This document shows positions 34,948 through 47,409 of a stretch of DNA of 64,000 nucleotides, one piece after another. Position 1 is the first letter of the stretch. Every line of letters begins with the position of its first letter. The stretch lies in contig NC_092698.1 of assembly GCF_964275005.1 (NCBI RefSeq), positions 27,728,447 through 27,792,446 of the forward strand. The letters are read 5' to 3'. The notes beneath the pieces are model-generated. The model did no database searches and was not told where the DNA came from. It saw only the letters and a list, made by a program, of their open reading frames with translations. Made by a program: the position numbers and the translations under genes. This stretch comes from Diadema setosum. Taxonomy: Eukaryota; Echinodermata; Echinoidea; Diadematoida; Diadematidae.

Positions 34948-37900
34948 GTGAGAGTTATTGTCCTGGTGTCTTATGAGCCAAGCCCTTTGAAATCACAAAA
35001 TGATGAAATGCAGCAACCTACACCATACATCTATCTATATGGGTGATATGCATTGTACTTCAAACAAGATTTCAAAGTTATGTTGTTGATTAATGAACCA
35101 TCTGCTTTTTTCTCTTTATTTGTGTGTATGTGTGTATGCTTTTTCTATTGCTAGAAATCTAACATACGGCTGTGCAACCATAGGCCTGTATCTGACAGTC
35201 CGTTAATTTCAGAGCAGGTCTGCTTTCAATAGAATACATGTACATAAAGAAGTGCAATGGCTACCACTTACAGTAATTTTTCAGGGGTGGGATAGACATT
35301 TTAGAATTGACAGCATATACCACAAGTTCATGAGTTTCACCTATGTTACTATTTGTTGTATGTCAAATTGGCTACCAATTGTTCAATTTCCTGGACTGGT
35401 GGTGGAACTGCCTATTTATAGACAGTGTCTTGCATAGCACAATAAATGTCACACGAAGATGTGAAGAAATTTACTAATTTGCTAAACTGGTGCATGCTGC
35501 TTGAAACTTTATCAGGAATTATCCAGAAAGAACTGGATGTTCAAGCTGGTCGGCAGGGAGACCTTCACCATAAGCGGAACCAAGGCAGTCATCAACATTG
35601 ATGCTTGCAGCGGCTTTGCCTACGAGTATCAGCTGGAGGTCGGTGGCAAGAGCTTGGAAAAATTCACCGAGCAGCGGGCACGAACGTGCAAAGTTTGGAC
35701 TCCAGTTGTTGATGGGGTTGGCCACAGAATTGTACTAGGTAAGCCATCTGATACAAGTCCAGCTTTCTTCTATTTTACTAGCACAGTTGACTGTTGAGTA
35801 GTAGTTCTCTATCCTCTTGCAAGTTAGTAGCTTTCCTTTTTTTCTTTTCTTTTTTTGATACACAGTAGGTGGTATTTTATATCAGAGTGACATATTTTTT
35901 CATGTCAGAGTGACATTTTGTTTTTCCCACTTGCAGTATAAAGTTTTATTTCTCCACTTGTATAAAAGAAAAATAGGTATGACAATGTCAAACATATTTA
36001 CACATGTATCATGAAAATGTAAAGAAGAGTTCTCAGTACAAATATATAATAATGTGAATTATAAATTATATTTCATGACATTCAGGTGGAGGAGTCTTAT
36101 CAATGAGCAAATCGCTTGACTTGGAAAAAGGCCTCCAAACATTAGGACTTGTAACAATTCTATTTTTAACTTTTAATTCATGTCGCGAACAGGTTACTTA
36201 CTGAAATATTTTCAAGAAAATCATTATGATTATATAGTATCTTAATCTTTAGTTTCAGAGTTATTTGATATTATGTGGTCCACATTAGTGGATGTCTTCC
36301 TAGAGGTATCACATACAAGGTGCAAAGGGACATTGAAGTGAAATGACACTTAATTGTAGTTGAGACAGAAATTCATGGTAGAGTCCGACATCTCCTATCT
36401 GGCCTCACTTTATCCAGATCTCTCTGTTATCCGGATGCAGTCTTGGCGTGATTTTTTTTTTTCATTCTAATAGTTACGGGGAAAAGGGGGATTTCAAACT
36501 CAAACAAAATTCCTACACAAACTCACATGAATTACTTATTATTCCAAACATAAATAACATACATTCACATCTAATTTTTATCTGAATAACATGCATTCAG
36601 ACATTCACTTCCCCCAATTCTCCGCAAGAACATGGACAGAAAACTTTTCATTAAATCAAGGCACGGTACAAGAAATCGTTCTTCGGCAGTTGCATGTATT
36701 AAACATTGAGTCTCCCATGTCTGGCCAAATCCCTTATCCAGATGAGCGCCAGTCTCGGCATGTCAGGATAGGAGAGGTCGGACTGTAATTCTATGCTGCT
36801 AGTAGCGACAAACTGCAACCTTGATCAGCAGTAATATCATGAAGTATTGAGAGTGTTTCATAATACAGGATAGACACCATGTGATATTAATCACTCATGT
36901 TCGTTTGTTTTGGGGTTGTTGTTTTTTTTTCACAGAAAAGGATTCAATGCAGATTTGGTGTGATGGACATGTACTAGAAACAGCAGTAAGTATTCTCATT
37001 AACTTGACAGTAGTAGCTTGCTTGTGAGGTAATTGCACGTGGAGGGAAAAGACTGACTGATATGTGTCTGTCTTTGGCATTGGTATTAAGTGTATGCATT
37101 TAGAAAATGGTATTGACTCTACAACTTATTGTGTACATCATCATGTGATGTTTTGATTTGTCTCGATCTATAGATATCAAGTAATGCAGTGGGTGCTTTA
37201 AAGTTTGTTGGTAGCGACTTGGTGATGCTAGTATTATACACAATCAGTTGTATTAAAATCAAGCCTTAACATTGTCGGTCAGAGTAAGACAAGCAATACT
37301 GATCAAAGATATTCATAACCCAACACTAGTTTTACTCTCACACCACCATGAAGTTTTGTATGACAAAATAATTTGATGACTTTTGGTTCATAGAAAATGA
37401 AAAAAGCTTTGTATTAGACAGATGACGGAGAAGACAAAAAATGACACAAATTACGCAACATCTCCACCATACAGTAATCCTTGACTTGTTCCCAGACACA
37501 GATTTATGTGGACATATCTAGAATGTTTGTGTCCATTCCACAGGCGACTATTGCGTCAACTTGCTGTGAGTGGAGGTTGCCATTGACGTGAATCAGCAGA
37601 TCTCCCAATCATTTTGAATTTGGAGGGAAGATTCTGAATTTTGACAATTCCCAGCTTGTGTTTCAATAGGAGTTTCTTATTTTTCTTGATAATTTTACTA
37701 CACAACCTTATGGAAACTGCCCTTTCTTTCCTACTTTTGAACCAAATCATCCCTATTTTTCATTTAAAAAGTTTGGGAGGTCAGTGAATATGGTTCCCAT
37801 GGTGACGTGACATCTGTTTCAGTGAAAATTGTGCTCCCGTGTTATTTTCTCCAAGGATTTAGGGTTTGGGTTGTGATGGGTTTTAGGTTTAGTTCGATGT

Positions 37901-38987
37901 GAGGATTAGGATTAGGGTTAGAGTTATGTTTGTGGGTAGAATTTATGTTTGGCTTAGCACGCAGATATTTCATGGGAGCAATTGTCACAGGAGCAAATGT
38001 CATGGAACCAGATCCCATACATGTAGCAGTGCCAGCGCCAAACTGGGAATGACAAATTTGATAGACCCTAGGAGCTGGTGTTAGGTAATGGGGTAAGAGA
38101 ACATGCAGTCACCAACATGAACAGTGAAGCTCAGTTCCAAGACACCATTCAACATCAAGCTCAGCAATAGCAACCAGTGTTATAGCAGTATGAGCTTTAT
38201 AGCAACAGGCACAGCCACAAACTTTCTCCAAGAACCTTGCTGCAGTGTCAGTATATACATGTATTTACTGACAAATAGGGACTTGATGGACGTCATCATT
38301 GAGTGGTTGAATTTGTGATGAAGAACCATAGTCATGGAGTGAGAAATAAGTGTTATCCCTTTTCAAGAGAACACTTGGCCATTTCTCAATTATACATTTA
38401 ATTTGATTTCACTTACTTGCACCAATATCTCTGTTAAAGGATTTTCAATTTAGCAAAGACTAGTGAACTTGCAAATATTTGTCAAAATGAAAGCACTGTT
38501 GAATATGATGCCCTCCTGTTGTAACAAACACAGTTAAAAAGAAAATCTTGTTACGACAATTTCAAAGTGCAAATTTAGATTAAAAAAATATCATCTTTAT
38601 ATCTTTACATACTATTTCTTTAGTATTTGGCTGTAATAAAATTTTGATGTGATAAAAGAAAACTGCTGGTCCCAAGGACTTTGTTTTATGGGAGCCACTG
38701 GTAGATGGTATATACACAGTATTTATATATTTTGTATAGCAATGCTTTTATGAAATAGATGATCCACTTTACACTTTGTCAGGGATGGTTCACATTCAGT
38801 GTATGGTGCTAACTTCTGCTCTGCCTCTCTTTACCAGGGTGAATTTGTGGATGATGGAACGGAGACCCACTTTGACATGGCTGGTCATGCTTGCTACATC
38901 AAGGCTGTCAGCAGCGGCAAGAGGAGAGAGGGCATCATTCACTCCCTCGTCATAGACGACGTCGAATACCCAGAGACGATAGAATGA
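34837..38987 (+). CDS. FAIM: Fas apoptotic inhibitory molecule 1 (FAIM), complete, 4 coding exons
   Basis: Conserved cytosolic all-beta protein. In mammals it protects cells from Fas-triggered death and is linked to stress-induced protein aggregation (family knowledge). Exons 34837-34947, 35516-35738, 36936-36985 and 38838-38987 join in phases 0, 1 and 0 to a 177-residue protein; human FAIM short form is about 179. Diagnostic stretches lie along the whole length: MTDVVAVWTVALSDGIHKV, FEHGTTTGKRVIYVDGK, WMFKLVGRETF, NIDACSGFAYEY, IWCDG--LETA, GEFVDDGTETHF and CYIKAVSSGKRREGIIH. The start is the first ATG after an intron acceptor (ttgtttgcag at 34810-34819), so at least one 5' untranslated exon lies upstream and was not found. 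All junctions are GT-AG. The second tandem beta domain is carried mainly by exons 3-4. The neighbouring FBXL20-like gene is divergently oriented about 6 kb away. No break or missing segment is seen. Confidence 0.97.
35516..35738 (+). CDS. FAIM: FAIM coding exon 2
   Basis: Acceptor ctttatcag, donor gtaagc. 223 bp, 74 codons plus one base: ELSRKNWMFKLVGRETF at the start and GVGHRIVL at the end. This is the largest exon and carries most of the first beta domain. Its codons are more GC-rich than the flanking introns. Confidence 0.96.
35739..36935 (+). other. FAIM intron 2
   Basis: 1.2 kb, AT-rich. 36380-36790 contains 'tccgacatctcctatctggc' and near the end 'ggagaggtcggactgta', suggesting a decayed inverted element. 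No coding sequence. Confidence 0.5.
36936..36985 (+). CDS. FAIM: FAIM coding exon 3 (50 bp micro-exon)
   Basis: Acceptor tttttttttcacag, donor gtaagt. The first two bases complete a glutamate codon, then KDSMQIWCDGHVLETA, matching the EKDAMDVWCNG--LETA segment of vertebrate FAIM. Ends in phase 0. Confidence 0.95.
36986..38837 (+). other. FAIM intron 3
   Basis: 1.85 kb. Holds the MITE at 37791-38013. Otherwise AT-rich with no supported frame. Confidence 0.6.
37791..38013. mobile_element. MITE with TGGTTCC ends and TTAGGG-like core
   Basis: Ends 'tggttcccatggtgacgtga' and 'gtcatggaacca', subterminal 'gtgctcccgtg' and 'catgggagcaattg', and a core of degenerate 'ttagggttag'. A known style of short element in marine invertebrates (from memory). 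Confidence 0.6.
38838..38987 (+). CDS. FAIM: FAIM coding exon 4 with stop codon
   Basis: Acceptor ctctttaccag. 49 residues and TGA: GEFVDDGTETHFDMAGHAC, then YIKAVSSGKRREGIIH and the tail EYPETIE. This is the most conserved part of FAIM; the C terminus ends at nearly the same point as in vertebrates. Confidence 0.96.
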   Translation, partial: GEFVDDGTETHFDMAGHACYIKAVSSGKRREGIIHSLVIDDVEYPETIE

Positions 38988-39294
38988 GAAACCCAACTGC
39001 CCTTTCTTACCTTGTGGTAGCGGAACTTTACATGTGATGTATTTCATGCATTTGCCCCATTTTCGATTTGATGCCACTCGGCTTTGTTGTCAAGAGATGA
39101 ATGAAGTAGGGCTTATCAAGAGCTTTATGTATCTATGTGTTTTTAGTCTTTCTTTGTCTGGTTTTTTTTTTTTTTTTGTCCAGAGCATTTCAGTGGAGAA
39201 AATAGACTACAGGCACGTACAGAAAATATGCCATACCATGAGTCCTCTCCCTCTCGACGTTAATAATTTGTAACTGAAATACGTCGTCAGCAGA

Positions 39295-39300
39295 AATAAA
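39295..39300 (+). terminator. Candidate poly(A) signal of FAIM
   Basis: AATAAA 308 bp after the FAIM stop. A second AATAAA lies at 40373-40378, beyond a MITE at 39535-39743, and could define a longer 3' UTR that contains that MITE. No transcript evidence is available. Confidence 0.5.
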
Positions 39301-39534
39301 CCCGCTGTCCAGCCCAGCGTGGTGTTGAGAAAGTGCTATGCCTTAATCCAGGCCATTGATTTGCAAGCTATTGACTCGATAGGCTTGATGGATTGGAGGT
39401 GTGGGGGGGGGGGGGGTGGGGGGGGGGGGGAGTAGACAGTAAGATCAGAAGACAGTAAAATCATCGCGTGGAGAGAGAACAGCTGTAGTTGAGTAAAGAC
39501 TGCAGCTGGTTGAGATGGATGAATTGGCAGTATA

Positions 39535-39743
39535 CTGTAAAAGTGGAAATTTTTGCGGTGTTGAAATTTTCGCGCATTTCGCGCAACCAGAAACTAGCGC
39601 GAAAATAAAAACACGCGAATATTTTTGCTTGCCATACGTTCCTGTGCGTGATGTCTCGATTCCGCGGAATTAAAAACACGCGAAACTCTTCTGACCCGGC
39701 CTTGCGCGAAAAATTAGTCGCGCGAAAATATCCACTTTTACAG
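39535..39743. mobile_element. TTTTCGCG MITE, copy 3 (possibly in the FAIM 3' UTR)
   Basis: 209 bp with TA on both sides. Inverted ends CTGTAAAAGTGGAAATTTT and 'tatccacttttacag'. Dense CGCGAAAA/TTTTCGCG motifs. Confidence 0.93.
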
Positions 39744-41085
39744 TATTGACCAATGAAACACACAAATTTCAAATGTCATGTCTCAGTGGCTCACCCATAT
39801 TTGTGCATATTTCATCTGATTTTCTGATTAATTTAGTCACAACATCAAATTCCTTGATGCAGTGTTTGTCGAAGGTATGTTCACAAGGCCTGAGTGACTG
39901 TTTTACAATTGTGACAGAGTTTGTTGATTTTTTAAACAACAACCTTCCCATGTAGTTTATCATTTTAAATTGGACATACAGTGTAGGACTTTTTGCCATT
40001 GTTGTATATTTTACCTTGCATGAAGAAAAATCAAAATGCCACAATGCACACCGACAGTCATATTGATTTCTATGTACATTGTCATATCTATGCTTGTAAT
40101 GCCTGTATTCATATGTGTGTGTGTGTACTCATATCAAGCATCAACTGATGTTTTGTTGTTTTGTTGTTGTTGTTGTTGTTTTGTTTTTTTGTTTTTTTTA
40201 ATGAGATCTAATCAATCTTCACCTTGAAATTTATTGATCTTGCCCTTTTTTTCAGGGCAGTGACAGAGTAGCTTCGGCTCCCATGCAAGAAAGATATTCC
40301 TGTACGCCAGCTGTGCAGATTATAGACAATGTAGAATGTATTTCTGTGCCTAGGACTTGGTTTCGTATCATAAATAAACTAATGCTATGGTTTAGCAAAT
40401 TATAGTAAGCACATTCAATCTTTTGTGTGATGTGGTATTGCAGATTATTTTGAAGATTGTCAAAAGAAGCAAAATCAAGAGTGCACCTAGTGTGCTCTTC
40501 TAGTCACAGAATGCAATTGAAAGTAGTTTGGAAGTGGATTGTGGAAAGGTCTAATAGTGCTGTAGATTGTGGAACATGCTGGCTATCTCACTGGCATGTG
40601 GTAGCCCTGTGCTAGTTACGTACCTATATTTGATTAACTTGAAAAAAAAAACTGGATTTCCCTGAAAACTGATGATTTAAAACAAATCAGCAATCAAAAA
40701 ACAGAAAACAAATGTTCATCTTTTCATCAAACTTGTTACAAGAATAACTAATGGACAATGAGCTGATAAGATGATAAAGAAGAGGAAACTTTGGAAGGTC
40801 AGGGTCAAAGGTCAGTATCAAATGCTGTGCTGAATCTTTTCACACAATAACTTTATGCATATTTGCCATTGTTTGTTTTGTTTTGTTGTATGTTTTTATT
40901 CAAGGTAAGGGTCAAGTTTGTGGATTGTACCAGAAATGCAGCTAATCCATAAGTATTGGTACAATTCTGTCATTTGATGTTGGTATGTCAATTAAGCTAT
41001 ATTTTAGACCAGCAGAAAGATTGACATATTCAATGTGGTCGTGAAATGCATGATAAGATTTTGATTACACTTTGCAGGTGTCATC
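39744..41085. other. Downstream of FAIM, nothing recognised
   Basis: (TTG)n-rich tract near 40150-40190; one 'ggtcaaaggtca' at about 40804. No supported frame. Confidence 0.5.
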
Positions 41086-41087
41086 TT

Positions 41088-41181
41088 TTAACCCGTTGAG
41101 GACGAGTCCCGAGTATACTTGGGCAGGTGTCTGTGGGAAATGCGTGTTGTAGCAAAATCAGTCCATCCTGAATGGGTTAAA
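41088..41181. mobile_element. Short MITE with AACCCGTTGAGGAC ends
   Basis: Ends 'ttaacccgttgaggacgag' and 'ccatcctgaatgggttaa' are imperfectly inverted, about 94 bp, with TTAA at both ends. Confidence 0.6.
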
Positions 41182-42716
41182 GGGGTGTGAAACATATCAC
41201 ATTGATGATAGGAAACTTCATTGGAAACTGATAGAAAAAAGTCTTTTAGAATTAAGCACATATTGCAAAAGTTTAAGTATTGTGATTAGGATTACATGTT
41301 TATAACAAAGACGTGGGTTAGATTTGAATACACCATACTTTGGTAATCCCTTAACCTCATAACTGCTGCCAAATCACAACTTGTATTTGTGTATGTTTTA
41401 TTCAACATCACTTTAAGGACAGTTTAATCTAATCCACTGGTATTCTTTAGCATCAAGGAAACTTCATTGTACAGTTAAACATTCTAACCACCTTTATATC
41501 AACAATGTGTATTCATGATTTTAATGAAATTATGTGACTGCCAAAATTACTGCATCTTCTCTGACACAGTCAAGATGTAGATCAGTACCAGCAGATTGTA
41601 GTGTATTATATACATTATCTATGTAGATTGGTTTTCCATGCATTGTCAAATATTTGATTTGATGTGTTTGTTGGTTTCTTTTTTCTATTTTCATGAGTAT
41701 ATCCAGGTTTTGTGATGTGCTTTCATTTGGAAGTCAAACTAGATTCAGGACTCAAGGGCAGTGTTCGTTCTTCACTATATTTTACACTCTATGTATAGAT
41801 TGCCTCGTCTCTTTCAGAGGCCCTCAAGATGTTGGCGTTAGTACTGTCAATCATGACCGAAGAGCCAGAAAGCTGAAGCAGAGCATGTCAGCGAGAGAGC
41901 TTTTTTTTTTTTTTTTTTTTTTTTTTAGATCCACAATGGTGATTAGTCTTTATGAGTGGGATAGACTAACCTGTACACCACTAAATTATTCAGTCCCTGA
42001 GAAATTCAGAGAGTCATTTTGACCAACGAAATTGCTTTGTTCCCTCATCGATAGTGCAAAACTTATACTGAACAACGTTAGATGCTCAAGCTTCTTCAGG
42101 TGGGACTCTGCCGAATTGCGCAGGGAATGTGGCAGGGGGCGTGGCTGGTTGCTTCAAGAAGTTAGAAGTGAAATTCAGAAGTGTTAAGTTAAGAAATTAG
42201 GACAGATCTGAGAAGTCCCTTTCGCCGAGTCTTGGCTTAACTAGTCTTGTCTCAACAACCCTCTGCTTGCCCCTCTTTGCAGCCACCACAGTGAGGGTCT
42301 GTGACAAAGGCTACAGATCCCCAAGCTCAGCCATTAACCAGTAATTATATGAAAGATAGCTGCAAATGTGCTCTCTTTTTAATGAGTTGAAGTTGAAAAC
42401 TGATGAAATATTGCAAAAGTTGCATTAAAAAAAAATAAAGCTACATTTACATGCGTACATTACAGATATTTTTGTTTTCATTGCAAAGTACAGTAGATTT
42501 ATTGTTCTTTCACTTAAAGGTCACATTGAACCAAAATGAGAAGAGCAGTAGCCTATGGGTGAACACAGAAAAAAAAAATACTTGTCGTACTGCTCAGGGT
42601 AGTGCATATTCTTGTAATTCGGTGACTATGATCTTAGAAAGACAGTGACACATGTAATGTAGAAACAAGGGAATTTAACAGCAACATGTTCCATATTTGT
42701 ACGATGCAAACACACC
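41182..42716. other. Intergenic, nothing recognised
   Basis: Poly-T tract at 41901-41926. Short frames only. Confidence 0.5.
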
Positions 42717-42720
42717 TTAA

Positions 42721-43271
42721 AGGTAGGGAATCCCATTTGCACGCCTTAAATGAAGAGTTGTATAAATACAGTGGTATGCTGAAGAGAGTATCATTTTGGA
42801 AACTCCCATAAAGTATTGAAAGTGTAAGGTAACATTTAGTACATTTTTTTGACCGTTAGATTTTGAATTGAATTGTTTTCGGGGCTCACCGTAAATTCCA
42901 GTACATTACTAGGCTACCTTTGCAGACCCATGTACTGCATGTGTGTCCATCATGTATATTTTGTGAAGAAAGTTCATCAACACTTACAAACATATTTCTA
43001 TATCGTCTTGCCACACATTCTATATGTCATTACATCAGTTCTTGTACTTTTAGATTTGTGTTTATAGATCACAAATACAGAAGAATGCAACAAAAAGGCT
43101 TAAGTGTGGCTGACACACAGAACTACTGAGTAGTTGAGTTTTGTGCATTATTCAAATTTTAGATAACTGTTGACTTCCAAATTTCTAAACAGTGGCCTAA
43201 GCAAGTCCCCTGAGGTTCATATTTAATGTTTTGCTGCATTTTGGGAGGTCTGTAAAAGGTATCCCCTACCT
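42721..43271. mobile_element. TTAA element, family B copy 2
   Basis: 551 bp with exact TTAA on both sides (42717-42720 and 43272-43275). Inverted ends AGGTAGGGAATCCC and GGTATCCCCTACCT. Nearly identical to 17334-17885. Confidence 0.94.
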
Positions 43272-43279
43272 TTAAACAA

Positions 43280-44645
43280 AACCCCCCAAATTGATGTATG
43301 TTGTATGTTCAGATTAATTTTTTATTTGTTTATTTTTTTTAAACTCAGGATTGATTATTACGTAGAAATACATAGAACCCAACAATATACTGTGATCCTC
43401 TAATAAGCAGACAATATCTGCATCAATAAGTTCTCAGTCATTATGTGTAGAGACAAGAATGTGTCAAACTTTTATTTCACATGTGATATTTCCATAAGCA
43501 GTGAAATGAAAATGACAAGTATGTGAGACTTTGGCCAGAATCAAAACAACAAAATTATGGAACATGATTCTACAATTTGTATTAGAGCAAAAGTGAGAAT
43601 TTGGTGATTTAACATTTAAACCTGTTATAGTTAGTACACACAGTATACATGACCTAGCCTCATTTCTTGAAATGAGCAGAAGATCGTGTCTTTGATGGTA
43701 TTGTGTACTGATCAGTTCAGAGCACATGAACTCTGTACATACCAGGGTACTATTGTTTGAACATATACAATTTTGATATATTTTTGCAAATTAAAGCAAA
43801 GGGACAAATAATGTCAAGTGGTAGGGGAGTATAATAACATGTCCGATTTTTTTTTTTGTTTTTTTGTTCCTAATCCTGTATTGCATTATGTGTTATCACT
43901 GATTTTATGTCTTCAGAAAATTCAGTTAGGATTGAAACTTGCATTGTGTGGTTGTAGTAAATCAATGCATACATTCCATTTTGTTTTTCATTAATTATGA
44001 AATTTGCATTACAAAAGAAGGGAGAAAATGTTGAAATCTGACAGTGGAGCTATCTAATGATGGAAAGATCTATTTCTTTTTCTTGGATCCAAATTCTCAT
44101 TTTCCCCCATCATTAAGATAAACACAAAAACACTGAACAGTACTTTGTAATGATAATGTTATGATTGACATATTCATGCACTCCTCTACACGTTATATGG
44201 TGAATATTTCATTTTGTGTGCCAATTGTAGAAAGTGTTTTCTCTTGTAATTTGCAGAAAGCAAGGTCGTAAGCAATGATTTTCATCAGAGCATGGGTGTA
44301 TAATACAGGAGTAGATTGAACCTTTGTAAAATCTTCCCTGCCAATAGGTTTTTATTTCCTTATTTGGATAGATGTGTGCATGTAAATGTGTAATGTCCCT
44401 AATTTCCGTGCAACTTGCACAAGGGATTTCCCCCCACACTGTTCGGGTATGTGTATGTGTGTGTGAGCAAACATTGTCACGGAATTTAGAAATGCGCTGC
44501 AAAGATGGTAAATGAATGCAGTCCATTCACAGAAATAGGAAATGCACACTGCATGTAAACAGGCTGTGAGTATGCACATTAAGTCATATCTTATGTCATC
44601 ATGTCCTTTATGTAATATTCTCAGGATAGTACAAGGAAGAGTAGC
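43280..44645. other. Intergenic, nothing recognised
   Basis: AT-rich. No supported frame. Confidence 0.5.
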
Positions 44646-44649
44646 TCTG

Positions 44650-44816
44650 GGGGGCATTTCATGAAGGAACTTGTCGGATAAAATGTCCGACAAGTCAATT
44701 ATATCCGACAAGTTTTGAGAAATTCTTTGGTCTGATTGGCTGATTTCTCTGAACTTGTCGGATATAATTGACTTGTCAGATATTTTATCCGACAAGTTCC
44801 TTCATGAAATGCCCCC
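44650..44816. mobile_element. MITE with GGGGGCATTTCATGAAGGAA ends
   Basis: 167 bp, almost a full foldback: GGGGGCATTTCATGAAGGAA with its complement, then 'cttgtcggat' steps and a central 'gattggctg'. It gives the SDKISDK-type ORF on the minus strand, spurious. Confidence 0.93.
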
Positions 44817-45457
44817 TTGGACTGCTCTGCTCTGACTTTGTGTTCAACAGTTATATCTAATTCATTCAAGTACACCGTTGTATCTTTATTCCAATTGAGA
44901 AATATTTTGAAATGAGTTCGAGTGCTTGCGTGTACTGGAAGTCATCTATTCAGATAATTGGATTGTCAAAGTTTTTGTGCTAATACATGATCCTTTTAAT
45001 AGGGATTTCTGTTTTGCAAGAGTGTGTTATTCAACAGAGTGCCAGGACCAGAAAATGTTGTACAGTAACAAAGATATTGTAAATAATAAAATTTAGAACA
45101 TCATTCCCCAAGTGTGTTTGCCTTTGTCACCGGGGAGGGGAGGGAGGAGGGGGCTCTGCCATATGGCAACACCGACTGTAAGTCTATTCAAATTCCAAGT
45201 CTTAAGAGAGAGTTAATAATTTTCATTAAAAAGATAAATAAAAAGAAAAATGTTGCATACATGGTAAGCAAAAAAATGGTGACTCTGAAAAAGAGGTAAA
45301 ATACATAATGTAGACAAATGATTGTACATTGTAGAGAGAGACAGAGAGAGAACAGATGGAAGAAGGGAAGTGGAATTGAAAGAAAGTGAGAGTGGAAGAG
45401 CACTTATTCAGGAAGTCACGTGGTTGTATCAACATGTACTGTACATGTACATTTGGA
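44817..45457. other. Intergenic, nothing recognised
   Basis: Purine-rich 45330-45400. No gene. Confidence 0.5.
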
Positions 45458-45571
45458 TACATTATAGTAGAGCAGATAAGCCGAAGAATTGTGCAAAATT
45501 TGACTAAAGCATGAAACTTTCACCATTGTTAGTACATGCTATAAGATTAATTTTAAGATCGGGAGGTAAGT

Positions 45572-46475
45572 CTGAATTGACCTCTGATGACCTCTAGAGG
45601 TCAATGACCTCAAAATCTAAGAAAATTTATGTTTTGCGTCATTGGTTAATGATAAACACAGTAATGATGTACTAAAACTTAATATTTGTCACAGTGAAAT
45701 TGTCTTTATGTTCCACAGAGCCCTGACAGGTTTCTACCTTTGACCTCTGATGACCTCTAGAGGTCAATGACCTCAAAATGTCAGAAAATTGATATTTTGC
45801 ATCATTGGTTAATGATAAAACACAGTAATGTACTAAAACTTAATTTTTGTCACAGTGAAATTGTCTTTATATTCCACAGAGCCCTGACAGGTTTCTATCT
45901 TTGACCTCTGATGACCTTCAGAGGTCAATGACCATTGATGACCTCAAAATGTCAAAAAAATTGATATTTTAATGCGTCACTCATAACTGAAACACGATAA
46001 TTATGTACTAAAAACTAATTTTTGTAAGAGGAATTGCCTCAATGTTCCACTGAGCCTTTCGAGTCAGATTTCTACCTTTGACCTCTGATGACCTCAGATG
46101 ACCTATGATGAGGCCAATGACCTCAAAATGTCAGAACATTGATATTTGGTGCAATTGGTTGATGACAAACATGATTTAGATGTTATATTCATTTGTATTA
46201 CAATTGAATTGTTTTCCTATTCCACAGAGCAAGAGAAATTACTCACGTGTCTCTACCTTTGACCTCTGAGGAAGGTTACAGGTCAATGACCTCAAAATAT
46301 CAGAATATTGATATTCTATGTATAGTCAATGGTCAACTTTGTAATATCCGATGTACAATCATTTATGCTATAATAGAAGAATCTTGTCATTCCATGGAAC
46401 ATTGGTCATTAGCCTGTGCATTATATCCAACTTTGACCTCTCAGGACAATGAGAGGTCACTGAGGTCACATGTGT
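45572..46475. repeat. Left-arm tandem array, six units of about 165-180 bp
   Basis: Each unit opens with 'tttgacctctgatgacct' and 'aggtcaatgacctcaaaat', then 'ttgatattt', 'attggttaatgataaacaca' and 'attccacagagc'. Unit starts are near 45576, 45741, 45899, 46075, 46256 and 46432; divergence increases to the right. Confidence 0.9.
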
Positions 46476-47138
46476 AGGCTTACCTGTATTGATGTTTGGC
46501 TTCATTGGTGTAATCGTAAATGCTTAATCATGTACAAATCACGCACTGATGTTTTGATCAAAGTATGTATGCATATTCCACAGAGCATTGGTTTATAGTA
46601 ACAGGTCTCTGAAATGTGAGAGGCCAATTACTTCAGAAATAAGCTTAAGTTTCTTGAGTGATGGCAGTGACCTCAAATACAACTGTTATGTTTGGGTTAG
46701 TTATGTAGACTAGCAAATATAGGCAAATACAGTATGGCCATTACCTCGACACTCGAGGAAAACAAGGCCCACGAGACTGATATACAGAGTGTTTAATCTA
46801 TTCAGTGTAAGTCTCATAGATCTTTTCCCCCATTTGTCGGACTCATTATGGGACTGGTTTGCCTAAGTGTCACGCTCATGGGCAATATTTGCATAGTTTC
46901 CAGCTGATGGGCCTGTATTGGCCAGTGTAAAGCTGGTGGGTTGTTACAGTATGACTGCGATGAATGACTCATGGTCCTGGAGTATACAGTCCACAGCTGC
47001 GACATCATGGACCATCTTGAAAACTTCGACATACTGTGAGGCCCAACATGCATTCCACATGAAGCAATCCTGTGTATTGCAACTAGCTATTGCCATCCGA
47101 GACCTACCCAGGGAATAGATAAGCATTCATGGCAAACC

Positions 47139-47402
47139 ATGGAGAAAGCGGATTGTGCAAAATATTTTGGAGTTCCAATAGGAGGCTCAGCTGGAATCAA
47201 ATCGCCACAGCAGCTTAAAAAGGTTATACTTCAACCAAAGACTCTCTCCAGACGAAGATACGAGTATCATAAAGTTCAGGTGTTTTGCTACTCCATGCCG
47301 CTCAGGACTGTCCTGGAATATGCATGCATCATCTGGGATCCATTCACCCAGGTGAAACATCATGAAGTTTGGAATGATCCAGAGAAGATACGCACTCTTT
47401 AG
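47139..47402 (+). pseudogene. Degenerate 3' end of a non-LTR retrotransposon reverse transcriptase
   Basis: The 87-aa frame reads EKADCAKYFGVPIGG, QLKKVILQPKTLSRRR and VLEYACIIWDPFTQVK. It matches the RT tail of jockey/CR1-like elements ('AKYLGV', 'VLEYACxVWDPxTQ'). The frame breaks soon after; upstream palm motifs (for example F/YxDD) were not seen. A decayed 5'-truncated insertion inside the larger element. Confidence 0.75.
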
Positions 47403-47409
47403 CTGCAAT

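Noticed and set aside
37860..37935. Interstitial telomere-like TTAGGG repeats
   Set aside because: Degenerate and confined to the core of a short TGGTTCC-ended MITE.
44352..44795. 147-aa SDKISDK-type minus-strand ORF
   Set aside because: Its N-terminal third is the foldback MITE at 44650-44816; the rest has no homology or splice support.
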